A stretch of 34,615 nt of DNA from positions 1-34,615 of the forward strand of contig JADGED010000002.1 in NCBI GenBank assembly GCA_016744555.1. The letters are read 5' to 3'. The position numbers and the translations under genes are program-made. Below, in pieces: positions 1 to 10,168 of this stretch (within the stretch, counting starts at the first letter, position 1; every line of letters begins with the position of its first letter). This DNA is from Desulfuromonadaceae bacterium (GTDB lineage: Bacteria; Desulfobacterota; Desulfuromonadia; Desulfuromonadales; Geopsychrobacteraceae). The notes below the pieces were generated by a model. That model was not told the DNA's origin, did not search any database, and worked only from the letters and a program-made list of their open reading frames with translations.

Positions 1-1911
1 ATAGAAGCAATCCATTCTGGTGCCTGGAATTATCTCCTCAAGCCGATAGCAGACATGAGTGTCTTACTCCATGCAATAAATCAATCAATGGAAAGATCTC
101 GCTTAATAGTTGAAAACCGTACTTATCAGGAACACTTAGAGCATGAAGTCACCAAAAGAACTCAGGCACTACAAAAAGCAGTTACCGATTTAAACCAATC
201 TAATGCAAAGCTAAAAGCAAGCGAACAAAAATACCGTGTTATTTTTGACAATTTACAAGATATTTATATCGAGATTGCTGTTGATGGTAAGATTATTGAA
301 ATCAGTCCTTCAATTTCTCACATTTCACAGTATAGCCGAGAAGATGTAATAGATCTTAATATTGGTGAAATTTTTCCCAACATTTGGGGTAGAGATCACC
401 TTTTTGCCCTATTAAGAGAAGAAAATAGCATTTCTGATTTTGAGCTACAGCTACAAGACAAAGACAAGAGCATGGTTCCGTGCTCCCTCAATGCTAGCTA
501 TCAGGCTGGGAGCGGAAACACTACCGATAAAATTTGTGCAACAATTCGTGACGTAACAGAGCGAAAAGGTGCCGAAGCCAAAATTGAACGGTTAGCATTT
601 TACGATGCATTAACTGATCTACCTAATCGTCGCTTGCTCTTAGATCGCCTAGAGCAAGACATTTTTCGCGCCAGACGTACCGGTAGTTTTGGTGCCATGC
701 TATTCCTCGACTTAGATCGTTTTAAAAACATAAACGACTCACTTGGGCACCCAGTTGGTGATGCTCTACTACAAGAGGTGGCTAAGCGATTACTTTGTGA
801 ACTTAGAGCAGAAGACACCGTTTCTCGCTTGGGGGGAGATGAATTTGTTATTCTCTTGTCAGAGCTTGAGAAAAGCCCAACCGATGCAGCGACAATAGCA
901 CAACAAAAAGCAGAAGAGATCAGTAGCAAACTAGCAGAAAAGTACCATATCGATGGTCATGAACTTCACATAACGCCAAGTATCGGCGTGGCAATGTTTC
1001 CATCAGATAGCAATAGCACCGAAACCGGTGACGATATCCTACGTTTTGCAGATACTGCTATGTACCGGGCAAAAGATGATGGCCGTGATACTATCAGATT
1101 CTTCTTACCAAGTATGCAGGCTGCAGCAGACACCAGGTTAGCGGTTGAAAAAGAACTTCGCCACGCATTAGAACGCAATGAACTAACCCTATTTTTCCAA
1201 CCACAAGTCAATAGTAAAGGGGACATTCTTGGTGCAGAAACCTTAGCTCGCTGGCAACATCCAGAAAAAGGGTTTATCTCACCAGCAACATTCATCCCTA
1301 TCGCAGAAGCGACGGGACTCATACTACCAATCGGTGAATGGGTTCTACGTACAGCTTGTGAAAATTTAAAACAATGGGAAGATCAGGGATTAACTGTCCA
1401 CCACCTTGCAGTCAATGTTAGTCCGCGACAATTTCGTCAACCAGACTTTGTTAATCAAGTAAAAAATATGCTTCAGCAAACAGGTGCAAACCCAGCACAC
1501 CTTGGGCTTGAACTGACTGAGGGCATAGTTATTGATAATATTTTTGATACCATAAAAAAAATGGACGCACTTAAAGAGATTGGGATTGAACTGTCTATTG
1601 ATGATTTCGGCACCGGCTACTCCTCTTTGACCTATCTAAAAAAGATGCCTTTGGACATTTTAAAAATTGACCAATCCTTCGTCCGTGACATCCATACAGA
1701 CAGTAACGATGCAGCCATTGTTGAAACTATCATTTCTATGGCTAACCACTTGGACCTAAAAGTAATTGCCGAGGGTGTTGAAACTGAGCTCGAGCTCGAT
1801 TTCCTCGAGAATAAAGGCTGTCCAATCTATCAAGGCTACTTGTTCAGCAAACCACTCCCGCTCGAACAATTTATTACATTGCTACGAACTGGGTCTACAG
1901 ATAAGCAATAA
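1..1911 (+). CDS. Response regulator receiver (C-terminal part)-PAS-GGDEF-EAL protein, 5' truncated by window edge
   Basis: The frame is open from base 1 (IEAIHSGAWNYLLKPIADMSVLLHAINQSMER, typical end of a REC domain). PAS, GGDEF (SRLGGDEFVILL, with RAED I-site 5 aa upstream) and EAL-domain motifs (GAETLARW, LELTEG, IDDFGTGYSSL, KIDQSFV, IAEGVET) follow. Confidence 0.93.
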   Translation: MEAIHSGAWNYLLKPIADMSVLLHAINQSMERSRLIVENRTYQEHLEHEVTKRTQALQKAVTDLNQSNAKLKASEQKYRVIFDNLQDIYIEIAVDGKIIEISPSISHISQYSREDVIDLNIGEIFPNIWGRDHLFALLREENSISDFELQLQDKDKSMVPCSLNASYQAGSGNTTDKICATIRDVTERKGAEAKIERLAFYDALTDLPNRRLLLDRLEQDIFRARRTGSFGAMLFLDLDRFKNINDSLGHPVGDALLQEVAKRLLCELRAEDTVSRLGGDEFVILLSELEKSPTDAATIAQQKAEEISSKLAEKYHIDGHELHITPSIGVAMFPSDSNSTETGDDILRFADTAMYRAKDDGRDTIRFFLPSMQAAADTRLAVEKELRHALERNELTLFFQPQVNSKGDILGAETLARWQHPEKGFISPATFIPIAEATGLILPIGEWVLRTACENLKQWEDQGLTVHHLAVNVSPRQFRQPDFVNQVKNMLQQTGANPAHLGLELTEGIVIDNIFDTIKKMDALKEIGIELSIDDFGTGYSSLTYLKKMPLDILKIDQSFVRDIHTDSNDAAIVETIISMANHLDLKVIAEGVETELELDFLENKGCPIYQGYLFSKPLPLEQFITLLRTGSTDKQ

Positions 1912-2029
1912 GTTCCCAACGACTGCATTAACTAAACTTTTGTTCCATTCTTCCTTGTTTTTGTCGTAATATATTTCCACATTAACTACTACAATTATTA
2001 ATTTAATCGCTACCAATAAGGAGAACACG

Positions 2030-2542
2030 ATGAGTGCACAACCGATTGTAAAAATGGAAACCAACAAGGGCACGATTACCATTGAGCTAGACGCTGAAAA
2101 CGCCCCAATAAGTACCGATAATTTTCTTAATTATGTTAGTAGCGAGTTCTACAACCAAACAATCTTTCACCGTGTCATACCTAACTTCATGATTCAAGGT
2201 GGTGGTTTTACGACTGAAATGGCGCAAAAAAAGACTAATGCTGAGATTAAAAATGAAGCGGACAATGGTCTTAAGAATTCACGTGGCAGCCTAGCTATGG
2301 CCAGGACACAAGTCGTAGACAGTGCGAGCAGTCAATTTTTTATTAATTTAACCGATAATGATTTCCTTAACCACCAAGGGAAAACACCCAACGGTTATGG
2401 TTATGCAGTGTTCGGAAAAGTTATTGATGGAATGGATATTGTAGATGAAATTGCTAAGGTAGCTACAGGAAACAAGGACTACCACCAAGATGTGCCGGTA
2501 GACGATATAATTATTGAAAGTACTACTATCATAACCGATTAG
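2030..2542 (+). CDS. ppiB: Peptidyl-prolyl cis-trans isomerase, cyclophilin type
   Basis: [52 protein letters not shown]-like AAGGAG upstream of ATG. Confidence 0.95.
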   Translation: MSAQPIVKMETNKGTITIELDAENAPISTDNFLNYVSSEFYNQTIFHRVIPNFMIQGGGFTTEMAQKKTNAEIKNEADNGLKNSRGSLAMARTQVVDSASSQFFINLTDNDFLNHQGKTPNGYGYAVFGKVIDGMDIVDEIAKVATGNKDYHQDVPVDDIIIESTTIITD

Positions 2543-2584
2543 GTTATGAATCTTATAAATGGCTTAGGCCTCTAAAATAAAGAC

Positions 2585-2628
2585 AAATAAATGGGGGGCA
2601 CGCAACAAATGCATGCCCCCATTTATTT
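2585..2628. terminator. Bidirectional intrinsic terminator between convergent ppiB and metK
   Basis: Perfect 13-bp inverted repeat AAATAAATGGGGG (2585-2597) / CCCCCATTTATTT (2616-2628) between convergent genes. Confidence 0.8.
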
Positions 2629-3796
2629 ACAATCCAGCTCTTGATTTCAATGAATCTACACGATCAGTAACTTCCCAAGTAAATCCAGGCAACTCTCTAC
2701 CAAAATGACCATAAGCAGCGGTTTGCCGATATATAGGGCGCAACAAGTCTAATTGTTCAATTATTGCTGCTGGGCGCATATCAAATTCAGCTTGTACTAT
2801 TTTAGCAATTTGATCGGACGGAATCACACCGGTACCAAAAGTATTAATCATTACCGAAACAGGGTCAGCGACCCCAATAGCATAAGCCAATTGCACCTCA
2901 CATTTACTTGCTAATCCGGCAGCAACAATATTCTTGGCAACATACCGCGCCATATATGAAGCGCTGCGGTCTACCTTAGATGGATCCTTTCCACTAAAAG
3001 CGCCACCGCCATGGGAGCCATGCCCACCATAAGTATCAACAATAATTTTACGCCCGGTCAGTCCACAGTCACCCATCGGGCCACCAACGACGAAACGACC
3101 AGTAGGATTAATTAGATAACGGGTATCATTGCTAAGCAACTCTACTGGAAGGATTGGCTTAATAACTTCCTCAATCACTGCATCTTTCAAATCATCGTAG
3201 CTTACATCAGCGCTATGTTGGGTAGAGATAACGACGGTATCAATATGAGTAGGTTTATCATCGATATACTGAATTGACACCTGAGACTTACTATCTGGAC
3301 GCAAGAAATTCAATTTACCATTCTTACGTACCGTAGCAAGTTGCTGGGTAAGTTTATGGGCAAAAGTTATCGGCATTGGCATAAGCTCGGGGGTTTCATC
3401 GCAAGCAAAACCAAACATCAAGCCTTGGTCCCCTGCCCCCTGCTCCTTAAACATCCCTTCACCAGCACTAACCCCCTGTGAGATATCTGCAGATTGACGG
3501 TCAATCGAAGTCATAACTGCACAGGTTTTATAGTCAAAACCGATAGATGAATCGTCATAACCAATTTCTTTAATTGTTTGGCGTACAATTGCGGGTAAAT
3601 CGGCATACCCACTAGTAGTTATTTCACCAGCAATAATAGCCATACCAGTAGTAACCATGGTTTCACATGCCACTCTTGCCTGCGGGTCTTGCTCAAGAAT
3701 TGCATCAAGAACTGCATCGGAAATTTGATCTGCAACCTTATCTGGGTGCCCTTCACCTACTGATTCTGAAGTAAACAAAAAGTCTGTCATTGCCAT
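2627..3796 (-). CDS. metK: S-adenosylmethionine synthetase
   Basis: [66 protein letters not shown]. Confidence 0.98.
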   Translation of the reverse strand: MAMTDFLFTSESVGEGHPDKVADQISDAVLDAILEQDPQARVACETMVTTGMAIIAGEITTSGYADLPAIVRQTIKEIGYDDSSIGFDYKTCAVMTSIDRQSADISQGVSAGEGMFKEQGAGDQGLMFGFACDETPELMPMPITFAHKLTQQLATVRKNGKLNFLRPDSKSQVSIQYIDDKPTHIDTVVISTQHSADVSYDDLKDAVIEEVIKPILPVELLSNDTRYLINPTGRFVVGGPMGDCGLTGRKIIVDTYGGHGSHGGGAFSGKDPSKVDRSASYMARYVAKNIVAAGLASKCEVQLAYAIGVADPVSVMINTFGTGVIPSDQIAKIVQAEFDMRPAAIIEQLDLLRPIYRQTAAYGHFGRELPGFTWEVTDRVDSLKSRAGL

Positions 3797-3844
3797 TTTT
3801 TAAATCCTCATTAAGTTGTATTTTTAAGTTAAACTATAAACAAT

Positions 3845-5626
3845 TTATATTAAAGGTTGCGCAAAAATGTCTGGTAACCGGTTGCGCATTTCTTGCTCTA
3901 TCACAATTGAAACTTCCTTACTTGTAGACAATTCCAACAATTTATCAACTAGTAACTCACCATCTGCCTTAGATATTTGTCGCAATACGCGCTTCACTCG
4001 TGGGACACATGCAGGATTCATCGACAAAGCATGCAGCCCTAAGCCGGCTAGCACTTGAGTATAAAGTGGCTCACCTGCCATTTCACCACACATACAAACA
4101 TTGATACCAGCATCATTTGCCGCATCGCAAATAGCTTTTAATGCCCGTAATATTGCAGGATGAAGTGGATCATACAAATAAGCGACATGCTCATTACCAC
4201 GATCGACAGCCAGAAAGTATTGGATTAAATCATTGGTACCAATAGAGAAAAAATCTACTTCTTGGGCAAGCAATGGAGCAATCATTACCGCTGCTGGTGT
4301 TTCGATCATTATCCCTATGCGAAGATTGTGATCGTAAGGAATACCTTCACGATCCAAATCGCCTTTAATTTCATTTAGTATCCGCTTACACGCCCTTATC
4401 TCCGCTACACCACTAATCATCGGAAACATAATTTGTACTTTACCACAATTTGAAGCTCGCAAGATAGCGCGAAGCTGGATTCGAAATAAGCGATCTTCCT
4501 GTAATGAGAAACGAATTGCCCGTAACCCCATAGCTGGGTTTGCTTCATCAGCCAAATTCAATTCTGGGACAAACTTATCTCCGCCAATATCCAGAGTTCT
4601 AATGGTGACAGAATGACCGTCTACTTGCTGAACTATTTCACAATATGAGCGATATTGCAATTCTTCATCAGGTGGTTCACTCCTCCCCAAGTACAGGAAT
4701 TCAGTCCTATATAGACCAATTCCTTCCGCACCATGGTTTTTGACCTGCTCAACATCACTGCTTATTTCTAAGTTTCCTCGTAATGAGATCCGCTCCAGAT
4801 CAGTAGTTATTGGCTGCAGATCGTGATAACTTCTTAAGTCACGCTCAAGAAATTCAAACGTCTGTTTTCGTTCTAAATATTCCTTAAATGTATGTTCCGA
4901 CGGATTGAGAATTACTACCCCAGTCGACCCATCAATAATTACTGGGACACGGTCAAAAACCATCGTCGTGATATTTTCTAATCCCACTACTGCCGGTATA
5001 TTAAGGGAGCGTGCCAAGATTGCGGTATGAGATGTTCTCCCACCCCGATCGGTAATGAACCCTAACACCCTGGATTTATCCATTTGCATAGTTTCGGCAG
5101 GTGACAACTCATGGGCGACTACCAACGATTTGCGTCCGATATTTCCAATTGTGCGTTCACCAACGCCGGTCAAAATTCGAAGCAATCGCTCCCCTACGGC
5201 ATCAACATCAGAACGGCGTTCACGTAAATATTCATCATCAATAGTATCAAATAGTGACCGCAATTCATCCAGAACCCGGCTCAAAGCACCTTCTGCGTTC
5301 ATTCGCTCTTGAATACCTTTTTCGGTCCCACTAACTAACATTTCATCTTCAAGAATTAGTAAGTGGGTATCAAGAATATACACATGATCACGCAAATGCG
5401 GTTGTTTTGATACGGTATGATTTATTTTTTGTAGCTGCTGCTTAGCTAAATCAAGAGCCCCTCTAAAACGAAGTAATTCTGACTCAATCTCAGAAACATC
5501 AATTAATGACTTATCTATCAGCGGTCGCTGATCAACAAGACTTACTTCACCGATTCCTATTCCGGGAGAGACACCAATACCAATCAGATATGTATCTTCA
5601 GCGACTTTATTCTTCACCGAACCCAT
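3845..5626 (-). CDS. ptsI: PTS enzyme I (phosphoenolpyruvate-protein phosphotransferase), no GAF domain
   Basis: GGRTSHTAILARSLNIPAVVGL active-site His region, YRTEFLYL, FFSIGTNDLIQYFLAVDRGN, CMCGEMAG. Confidence 0.97.
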   Translation of the reverse strand: MGSVKNKVAEDTYLIGIGVSPGIGIGEVSLVDQRPLIDKSLIDVSEIESELLRFRGALDLAKQQLQKINHTVSKQPHLRDHVYILDTHLLILEDEMLVSGTEKGIQERMNAEGALSRVLDELRSLFDTIDDEYLRERRSDVDAVGERLLRILTGVGERTIGNIGRKSLVVAHELSPAETMQMDKSRVLGFITDRGGRTSHTAILARSLNIPAVVGLENITTMVFDRVPVIIDGSTGVVILNPSEHTFKEYLERKQTFEFLERDLRSYHDLQPITTDLERISLRGNLEISSDVEQVKNHGAEGIGLYRTEFLYLGRSEPPDEELQYRSYCEIVQQVDGHSVTIRTLDIGGDKFVPELNLADEANPAMGLRAIRFSLQEDRLFRIQLRAILRASNCGKVQIMFPMISGVAEIRACKRILNEIKGDLDREGIPYDHNLRIGIMIETPAAVMIAPLLAQEVDFFSIGTNDLIQYFLAVDRGNEHVAYLYDPLHPAILRALKAICDAANDAGINVCMCGEMAGEPLYTQVLAGLGLHALSMNPACVPRVKRVLRQISKADGELLVDKLLELSTSKEVSIVIEQEMRNRLPDIFAQPLI

Positions 5627-5873
5627 CCTCTATAAGAGCACCAATAGCAGACATTGCTTCTTCCTCGTCACCACCTTCTATGGTTATCGCAATTTCGGTA
5701 CCGCGTGGAGCGGCCAGCAATAAAATCCCCATAATACTTTTGCCATTAACTTCGATATCTTCTTTAACTATTGTTACTTCAGCATTAAACTTATTTGCTG
5801 TCTGCACAAATTGTGCAGCCGCTCTAGCATGCAAGCCAAGCCGGTTAACTATTGTAAAATTATTATTTTGCAT
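5607..5873 (-). CDS. ptsH: Phosphocarrier protein HPr
   Basis: GLHARAAAQFV (His-P site) and NGKSIMGILLLAA (regulatory Ser site). The track start at 5921 is probably too long; MQNNNFTIVNRLGLHARAA at 5873 fits HPr. Confidence 0.95.
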   Translation of the reverse strand: MQNNNFTIVNRLGLHARAAAQFVQTANKFNAEVTIVKEDIEVNGKSIMGILLLAAPRGTEIAITIEGGDEEEAMSAIGALIEDGFGEE

Positions 5874-6661
5874 TATAAATCCATCCCCAACATGATAAAC
5901 AACTGCGTCATATCGACCCAAAACAATCCAAGTAAAAAAATGCTGCCAACAGTTATAAATATCAGCAAAAGGGTAGAAACCCCTTTACGAGCAACTAAGC
6001 CCAACATAACCATAGGAATCAACGTTAGCATTCCCAGCCAACTAGGTAATTGCAATTCAGTTAAATGGGAAAAAACCATAAAGGCACTTAGCCCACCCAA
6101 GACAACTATTGCTGCCTCTTTGGTGTGGATAGCCCAATCAGGTAATTTATGTTGCTGAATAAATTCAACCGACTTTATCCCTCGTCGATAACCATGAACA
6201 AAAAACACGGTACGAAACCATGCGGGAACCAAGTTGTAACCAACAACAAAAATTACTGCGGCCCACAAAATCCCTTTTACCGCAAAAAACAAAGCTATCG
6301 CTGCTGCTAATGGTCGCAAGCCTCCCCAAAACAGAGCATCACCAATTGCAGCGTAAGGGGCAGCAACCATCTCCTTAAAATCTTTAATATCAACCTGCTG
6401 CTCAAGTTTACCCGCAGCATGATCTTCCTCAAGCTTCAATACAGCTCCAGCAACTAATGGTGCTAAATAAACATGGGTATTAAAATAACCTGTATACTTC
6501 CGACTTACTGCAAGTAACTCTTCCTTCGCATAAACTTTTCTTAATCCCGGCAATAGGGCATAAAAGAAACCGACCCCCTGAAAACGTTCATAATTCCAAC
6601 TAGCCTGCAATAAAAGTAAGCGAAACCATATATACACCCGAGTTTTCCGTGGAATCACCAT
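5873..6661 (-). CDS. PTS mannose/fructose/sorbose-family EIID component
   Basis: RLLLLQASWNYERFQGVGFFYALLPGLRK, FNTHVYLAPLVAGAVLKLEE, APYAAIGDALFWGGLRPL. Start chosen at MVIPRKTRVY rather than 6709. Confidence 0.92.
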   Translation of the reverse strand: MVIPRKTRVYIWFRLLLLQASWNYERFQGVGFFYALLPGLRKVYAKEELLAVSRKYTGYFNTHVYLAPLVAGAVLKLEEDHAAGKLEQQVDIKDFKEMVAAPYAAIGDALFWGGLRPLAAAIALFFAVKGILWAAVIFVVGYNLVPAWFRTVFFVHGYRRGIKSVEFIQQHKLPDWAIHTKEAAIVVLGGLSAFMVFSHLTELQLPSWLGMLTLIPMVMLGLVARKGVSTLLLIFITVGSIFLLGLFWVDMTQLFIMLGMDL

Positions 6662-6663
6662 AA

Positions 6664-7353
6664 CTACACCAACCACATCAGCAAGAATGCCATTCCAAAA
6701 GAGGCACAAAAAAGGGTAATTGCTCTACTTACATTTACTGTTCCCAAGATTACCGCGACACCAACTAATGGCAGTGCCAACTCTATCCAGCTAGATGAAT
6801 AACTCAATGGTTGCTGAATTAGCGGAAGTAATATTGGTATAATTAATAGACCACCTGTTATAATGGTTATATACGTCCCGAGTGCGGCAAGGGAAAAACT
6901 ACCTAGCCCACGAAGGTGCTGCAGCTCAGCCATCAGCAAAGAACCACTATCAAGAGCAGCATCTACCTTTTGGGCCAAACGAACGTTATGTTGCCGGGCA
7001 AAATGATCAAAGTATTGCCCAACCTTGCCTAACAAAATTGCGACCAATAAACATAACAACACTAACTCTAGCCCTGCGTTACCTAATCGCTCTCCCAAAA
7101 TAATTGCCAATGTCGTCCCACCAATTGCGACTTGCGTGTCATCTGGAGGTACTGCTGCGCCAACTGGCAACCGTGCTAGCCACAACAATTCTACCATCAC
7201 GCCAACCTGCAACCCAACCATGGCATCCCCAAGAAAAAATGCCGTCAAAGGTGCAGCAACAATGGGGCGGGAAACCATAACTTGCAGTATGGCAACTCGG
7301 TCCAACCCACAGATCAGTGAAATCACTGCCCCTATGAAGAGACCGCTGACCAT
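6664..7353 (-). CDS. PTS mannose/sorbose-family EIIC component
   Basis: RPIVAAPLTAFFLGDAMVGLQVGVMVELLWLARLPVGAAVPPDDTQVAIGGTTLA; hydrophobic; 1-nt overlap with the EIIB stop codon. Confidence 0.93.
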   Translation of the reverse strand: MVSGLFIGAVISLICGLDRVAILQVMVSRPIVAAPLTAFFLGDAMVGLQVGVMVELLWLARLPVGAAVPPDDTQVAIGGTTLAIILGERLGNAGLELVLLCLLVAILLGKVGQYFDHFARQHNVRLAQKVDAALDSGSLLMAELQHLRGLGSFSLAALGTYITIITGGLLIIPILLPLIQQPLSYSSSWIELALPLVGVAVILGTVNVSRAITLFCASFGMAFLLMWLV

Positions 7354-7847
7354 TAAGCCTTACCCTTTGCTGCAGGTATAAGCTTACGCCAAGACCGCTC
7401 GCCATCTGCAGGGATACAGCGTGCAGTGATTTTCACCCCAGCATGATCAAGTAGCTCCAAGTCAACCAAGTCAACAGTACTTAAAAATAACGTGCAACTT
7501 AGCTGTGCCTGCCATTCATCAGCATGTAAGTTACCAAGGTTTAAGTTAGTAAATTCAAGCCCTGCACGATGAGCACGAACGGCATCTGCCGGCGTACCAA
7601 ACAATAACAAGGTCCTACATTTGTCCAACTGCGGTGATTTTAGCAACGCTACACAGTCGTCAACAGTACCAATCTCCACCCTCATTCTACTTGGAACAGA
7701 AGCCTGCATCATCATTTTTTTCAATTGATTTCCGGCAATTTCATCATTAGCAACGACAATACAATCTGCCCCCACAAAAGGTACCCACGTTTCCAAAACC
7801 TGGCCATGAATTAAGCGATTGTCGATACGGATTAAAACAAGATTCAT
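7353..7847 (-). CDS. PTS mannose/sorbose-family EIIB component
   Basis: IRIDNRLIHGQVLETWVPFVGADCIVVANDEIA (conserved active-site His region). Confidence 0.95.
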   Translation of the reverse strand: MNLVLIRIDNRLIHGQVLETWVPFVGADCIVVANDEIAGNQLKKMMMQASVPSRMRVEIGTVDDCVALLKSPQLDKCRTLLLFGTPADAVRAHRAGLEFTNLNLGNLHADEWQAQLSCTLFLSTVDLVDLELLDHAGVKITARCIPADGERSWRKLIPAAKGKA

Positions 7848-7866
7848 CTCAATAAATTGCTTTCTC

Positions 7867-8271
7867 TCAAACCAAACCCAAAATTTCGGCAGGACGCATT
7901 ATTGCATTTTTCCCATATTCTTTTAGCAGTCCAGTTAAACCATCAAGGTCGTAACTAAGCCTAGCGCTAGCACTTTTAATCACCATTGGCAAATTTACCC
8001 CTGCAAGGATTTCGACCTTCCCCGGAGCTAAAAATTCTGCGCTAATGTTGGTAGGGGTGCCGCCAAAAAGGTCGGTTAAAATTAGGACGCCTGCCCCTGT
8101 ACCACCAACATTAATTATGGCTTGCTGAAGCTGATCCTTTGCAATATCTACCGACATATCTCGATCAATGCTTACCGCATCTACTTTCTCTAGGGGGCCA
8201 AGAATCAATTCAGCCGCCTGTAGTAATTCACGAGCAAGACCTGCGTGGGTAACAACCACAATACCTATCAT
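7867..8271 (-). CDS. PTS mannose-family EIIA component
   Basis: MIGIVVVTHAGLARELLQAAELILG; LTDLFGGTPTNIS. Confidence 0.95.
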   Translation of the reverse strand: MIGIVVVTHAGLARELLQAAELILGPLEKVDAVSIDRDMSVDIAKDQLQQAIINVGGTGAGVLILTDLFGGTPTNISAEFLAPGKVEILAGVNLPMVIKSASARLSYDLDGLTGLLKEYGKNAIMRPAEILGLV

Positions 8272-8274
8272 ATA

Positions 8275-9135
8275 TTACCCCTTATCAACATCTCGATGGT
8301 TAACCCGTAACAATACTTCTTGATCCGGGAAGCTACGATAAAGGTCCTCAACAATAGTCACACTCCTATGCCTTCCTCCAGTACAACCTATAGCAACCGT
8401 CAGATAACTTTTACCCTCAATTCGATAATGGTGGATTAAAAAACCAAGGAAACTGTCAAGGCGATTGCGAAACTCACAGCAAGAGGGTTGCGACAAAACA
8501 TACTCTTGTAACTTCGGGACCAATCCAGTCAGTGGTCTTAGAGCATCAATATAATATGGGTTTTGCAAAAACCTAACATCAAAAACCAAATCTGCGGCTG
8601 GTGGCAGACCAAAACGATAACCAAATGACTCAAGGTTTACAATAAGCATTGATTGATGCTTCTCGCCAATAAAATCGAGCATCAAATCATGCAATTGGCG
8701 AGAATTAAGGTTACTACTGTCGACAATCCTCGTCGCAATTTCTCGCAAGACATGTAACTGTTGTCGTTCCCTTGCTATCCCACTTTGTAACGTTTCGGCG
8801 ACAGCCAAAGGGTGCAAACGTCGAGTTTCCGAAAAGCGCCGCTGCAATACAGGATCTGATGCCTCAAAAAAGAGAATATCAAGCCGATAACCTTCTCGCT
8901 TAAGTTGTGCGAAAATTTCTTTATAATTGGTCAGAAAACCACGATTACGGACATCAACAACCACTGCGATAGCAGAATCTGAGCTTAAGCTTTCAGCCGC
9001 TCGTTGCATAAAATCTGACAACATGACCAAAGGGAGATTATCTACAACAAAAAAACCTTGATCCTCTAAAGCTCTTGCAGCGGTACTTTTACCCGAACCG
9101 GACAAACCAGTTATAATCAACAACCGACGACTCAT
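8275..9135 (-). CDS. rapZ: RNase adapter/nucleotide-binding protein RapZ (YvcJ family)
   Basis: IITGLSGSGKSTAARALEDQGFFVVDNLP; FVFDVRFLQNPYY-like region; IGCTGGRHRSV. Confidence 0.96.
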   Translation of the reverse strand: MSRRLLIITGLSGSGKSTAARALEDQGFFVVDNLPLVMLSDFMQRAAESLSSDSAIAVVVDVRNRGFLTNYKEIFAQLKREGYRLDILFFEASDPVLQRRFSETRRLHPLAVAETLQSGIARERQQLHVLREIATRIVDSSNLNSRQLHDLMLDFIGEKHQSMLIVNLESFGYRFGLPPAADLVFDVRFLQNPYYIDALRPLTGLVPKLQEYVLSQPSCCEFRNRLDSFLGFLIHHYRIEGKSYLTVAIGCTGGRHRSVTIVEDLYRSFPDQEVLLRVNHRDVDKG

Positions 9136-10106
9136 TCAAGGTTTTCCCCGATAATCGAATGGGAATGCAGATGTGCAGCAGCGGCCATCCGTTTTTCTAA
9201 TAATTCTTGGAACTCTCTAGCACTGTGGTACCCCATCCCTTTCAACAATTGGTTCCGCGCAGCAACCTCTATTATTGTCCCCATATTTCGACCGGGAGCA
9301 ACAGGGATTTGGGCAAATGGCAATTCAACACCATGAAGATTATAGGTATGATCTTCCAACCCCAAACGGTCATACTCTTTGCCGTGCTCCCACTTCACTA
9401 GTTCAATAACCAAATCGATTTTCTTACGCTCACGGATGGCAGCAACCCCAAACAAATGCTTGATATTAAGAATCCCCAAGCCCCTAATTTCCATATGATA
9501 ATGAAGCAGATCCATCCCTTCGCCAAAAACTACCGATGGTAATTTAAAGCGGACTTTTATAATATCATCTGCAACTAACCGATAACCACGGAGAATCAAA
9601 TCGAGAGCACATTCACTCTTCCCTACCCCACTTTTGCCTTGCAGTAAAACACCAATACCAAGAATATCCATCAACACCCCATGGAGGGTCGATGTAGGCA
9701 ACAAACGTTCCTCTAAAAAACGGGTGATGAGAGATATAAAGCTTGAACTCAGATGTGTAGTTCGTAGCAACGGGATATTACACGCTTCGGTCTGTGCGAC
9801 TAAGTAATCAGGTGCTGGTTGGTTTTTTGTAATAATTAAACAGGAAAGATTGCTACTGCAGAGTGTCCTAACTTTTTCAATGGCATCTAAAGTTGGCACC
9901 GTACCTAAATAATTTAATTCTGTTGCACCGATTATCTGGATCCTATCGGGGTGTAGACTATCGACATATCCAGCTAAAGCAAGTCCAGGCTTTTGTATTC
10001 TGGGAACCGAAATTGAACGCGACAAACCACCAGCACCAGAAAGTATTTCCAAATCCAGTCCAGCTTCTTTTTCGTCAAGAATTTCTTGGATAGTAAGTTT
10101 CACCAT
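9132..10106 (-). CDS. hprK: HPr kinase/phosphorylase
   Basis: P-loop GKSGVGKSECALDLILRGYRLVADD and MEIRGLGILNIKHLFGVAAIRERK signature. Start MVKLTIQEIL preferred over 10121; overlaps the rapZ start by 4 nt. Confidence 0.95.
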   Translation of the reverse strand: MVKLTIQEILDEKEAGLDLEILSGAGGLSRSISVPRIQKPGLALAGYVDSLHPDRIQIIGATELNYLGTVPTLDAIEKVRTLCSSNLSCLIITKNQPAPDYLVAQTEACNIPLLRTTHLSSSFISLITRFLEERLLPTSTLHGVLMDILGIGVLLQGKSGVGKSECALDLILRGYRLVADDIIKVRFKLPSVVFGEGMDLLHYHMEIRGLGILNIKHLFGVAAIRERKKIDLVIELVKWEHGKEYDRLGLEDHTYNLHGVELPFAQIPVAPGRNMGTIIEVAARNQLLKGMGYHSAREFQELLEKRMAAAAHLHSHSIIGENLE

Positions 10107-10168
10107 AGTACCAACCCTCAATTATCTCACTGCCATACCAGACCAAGACAAAACACTAAAAACCGGGA

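Noticed and set aside
600-1322. Antisense ORFs 600..929 and 966..1322 (-) inside the GGDEF/EAL gene
   Set aside because: They lie opposite a clear coding frame, have Ser/Arg-rich composition typical of antisense frames, and show no recognisable motif.
1882-2082. 66-aa (-) ORF in the GGDEF/EAL-ppiB gap
   Set aside because: Overlaps both flanking genes, hydrophobic by composition only, no SD; treated as spurious.
5811-6158. ORF 5811..6158 (+), 115 aa
   Set aside because: Antisense to ptsH and EIID; no SD or recognisable domain.
7025-7405. Overlapping ORFs 7025..7381 (+) and 7139..7405 (-) within the EIIC/EIIB region
   Set aside because: Alternative frames of well-supported EIIC/EIIB genes; no family features.
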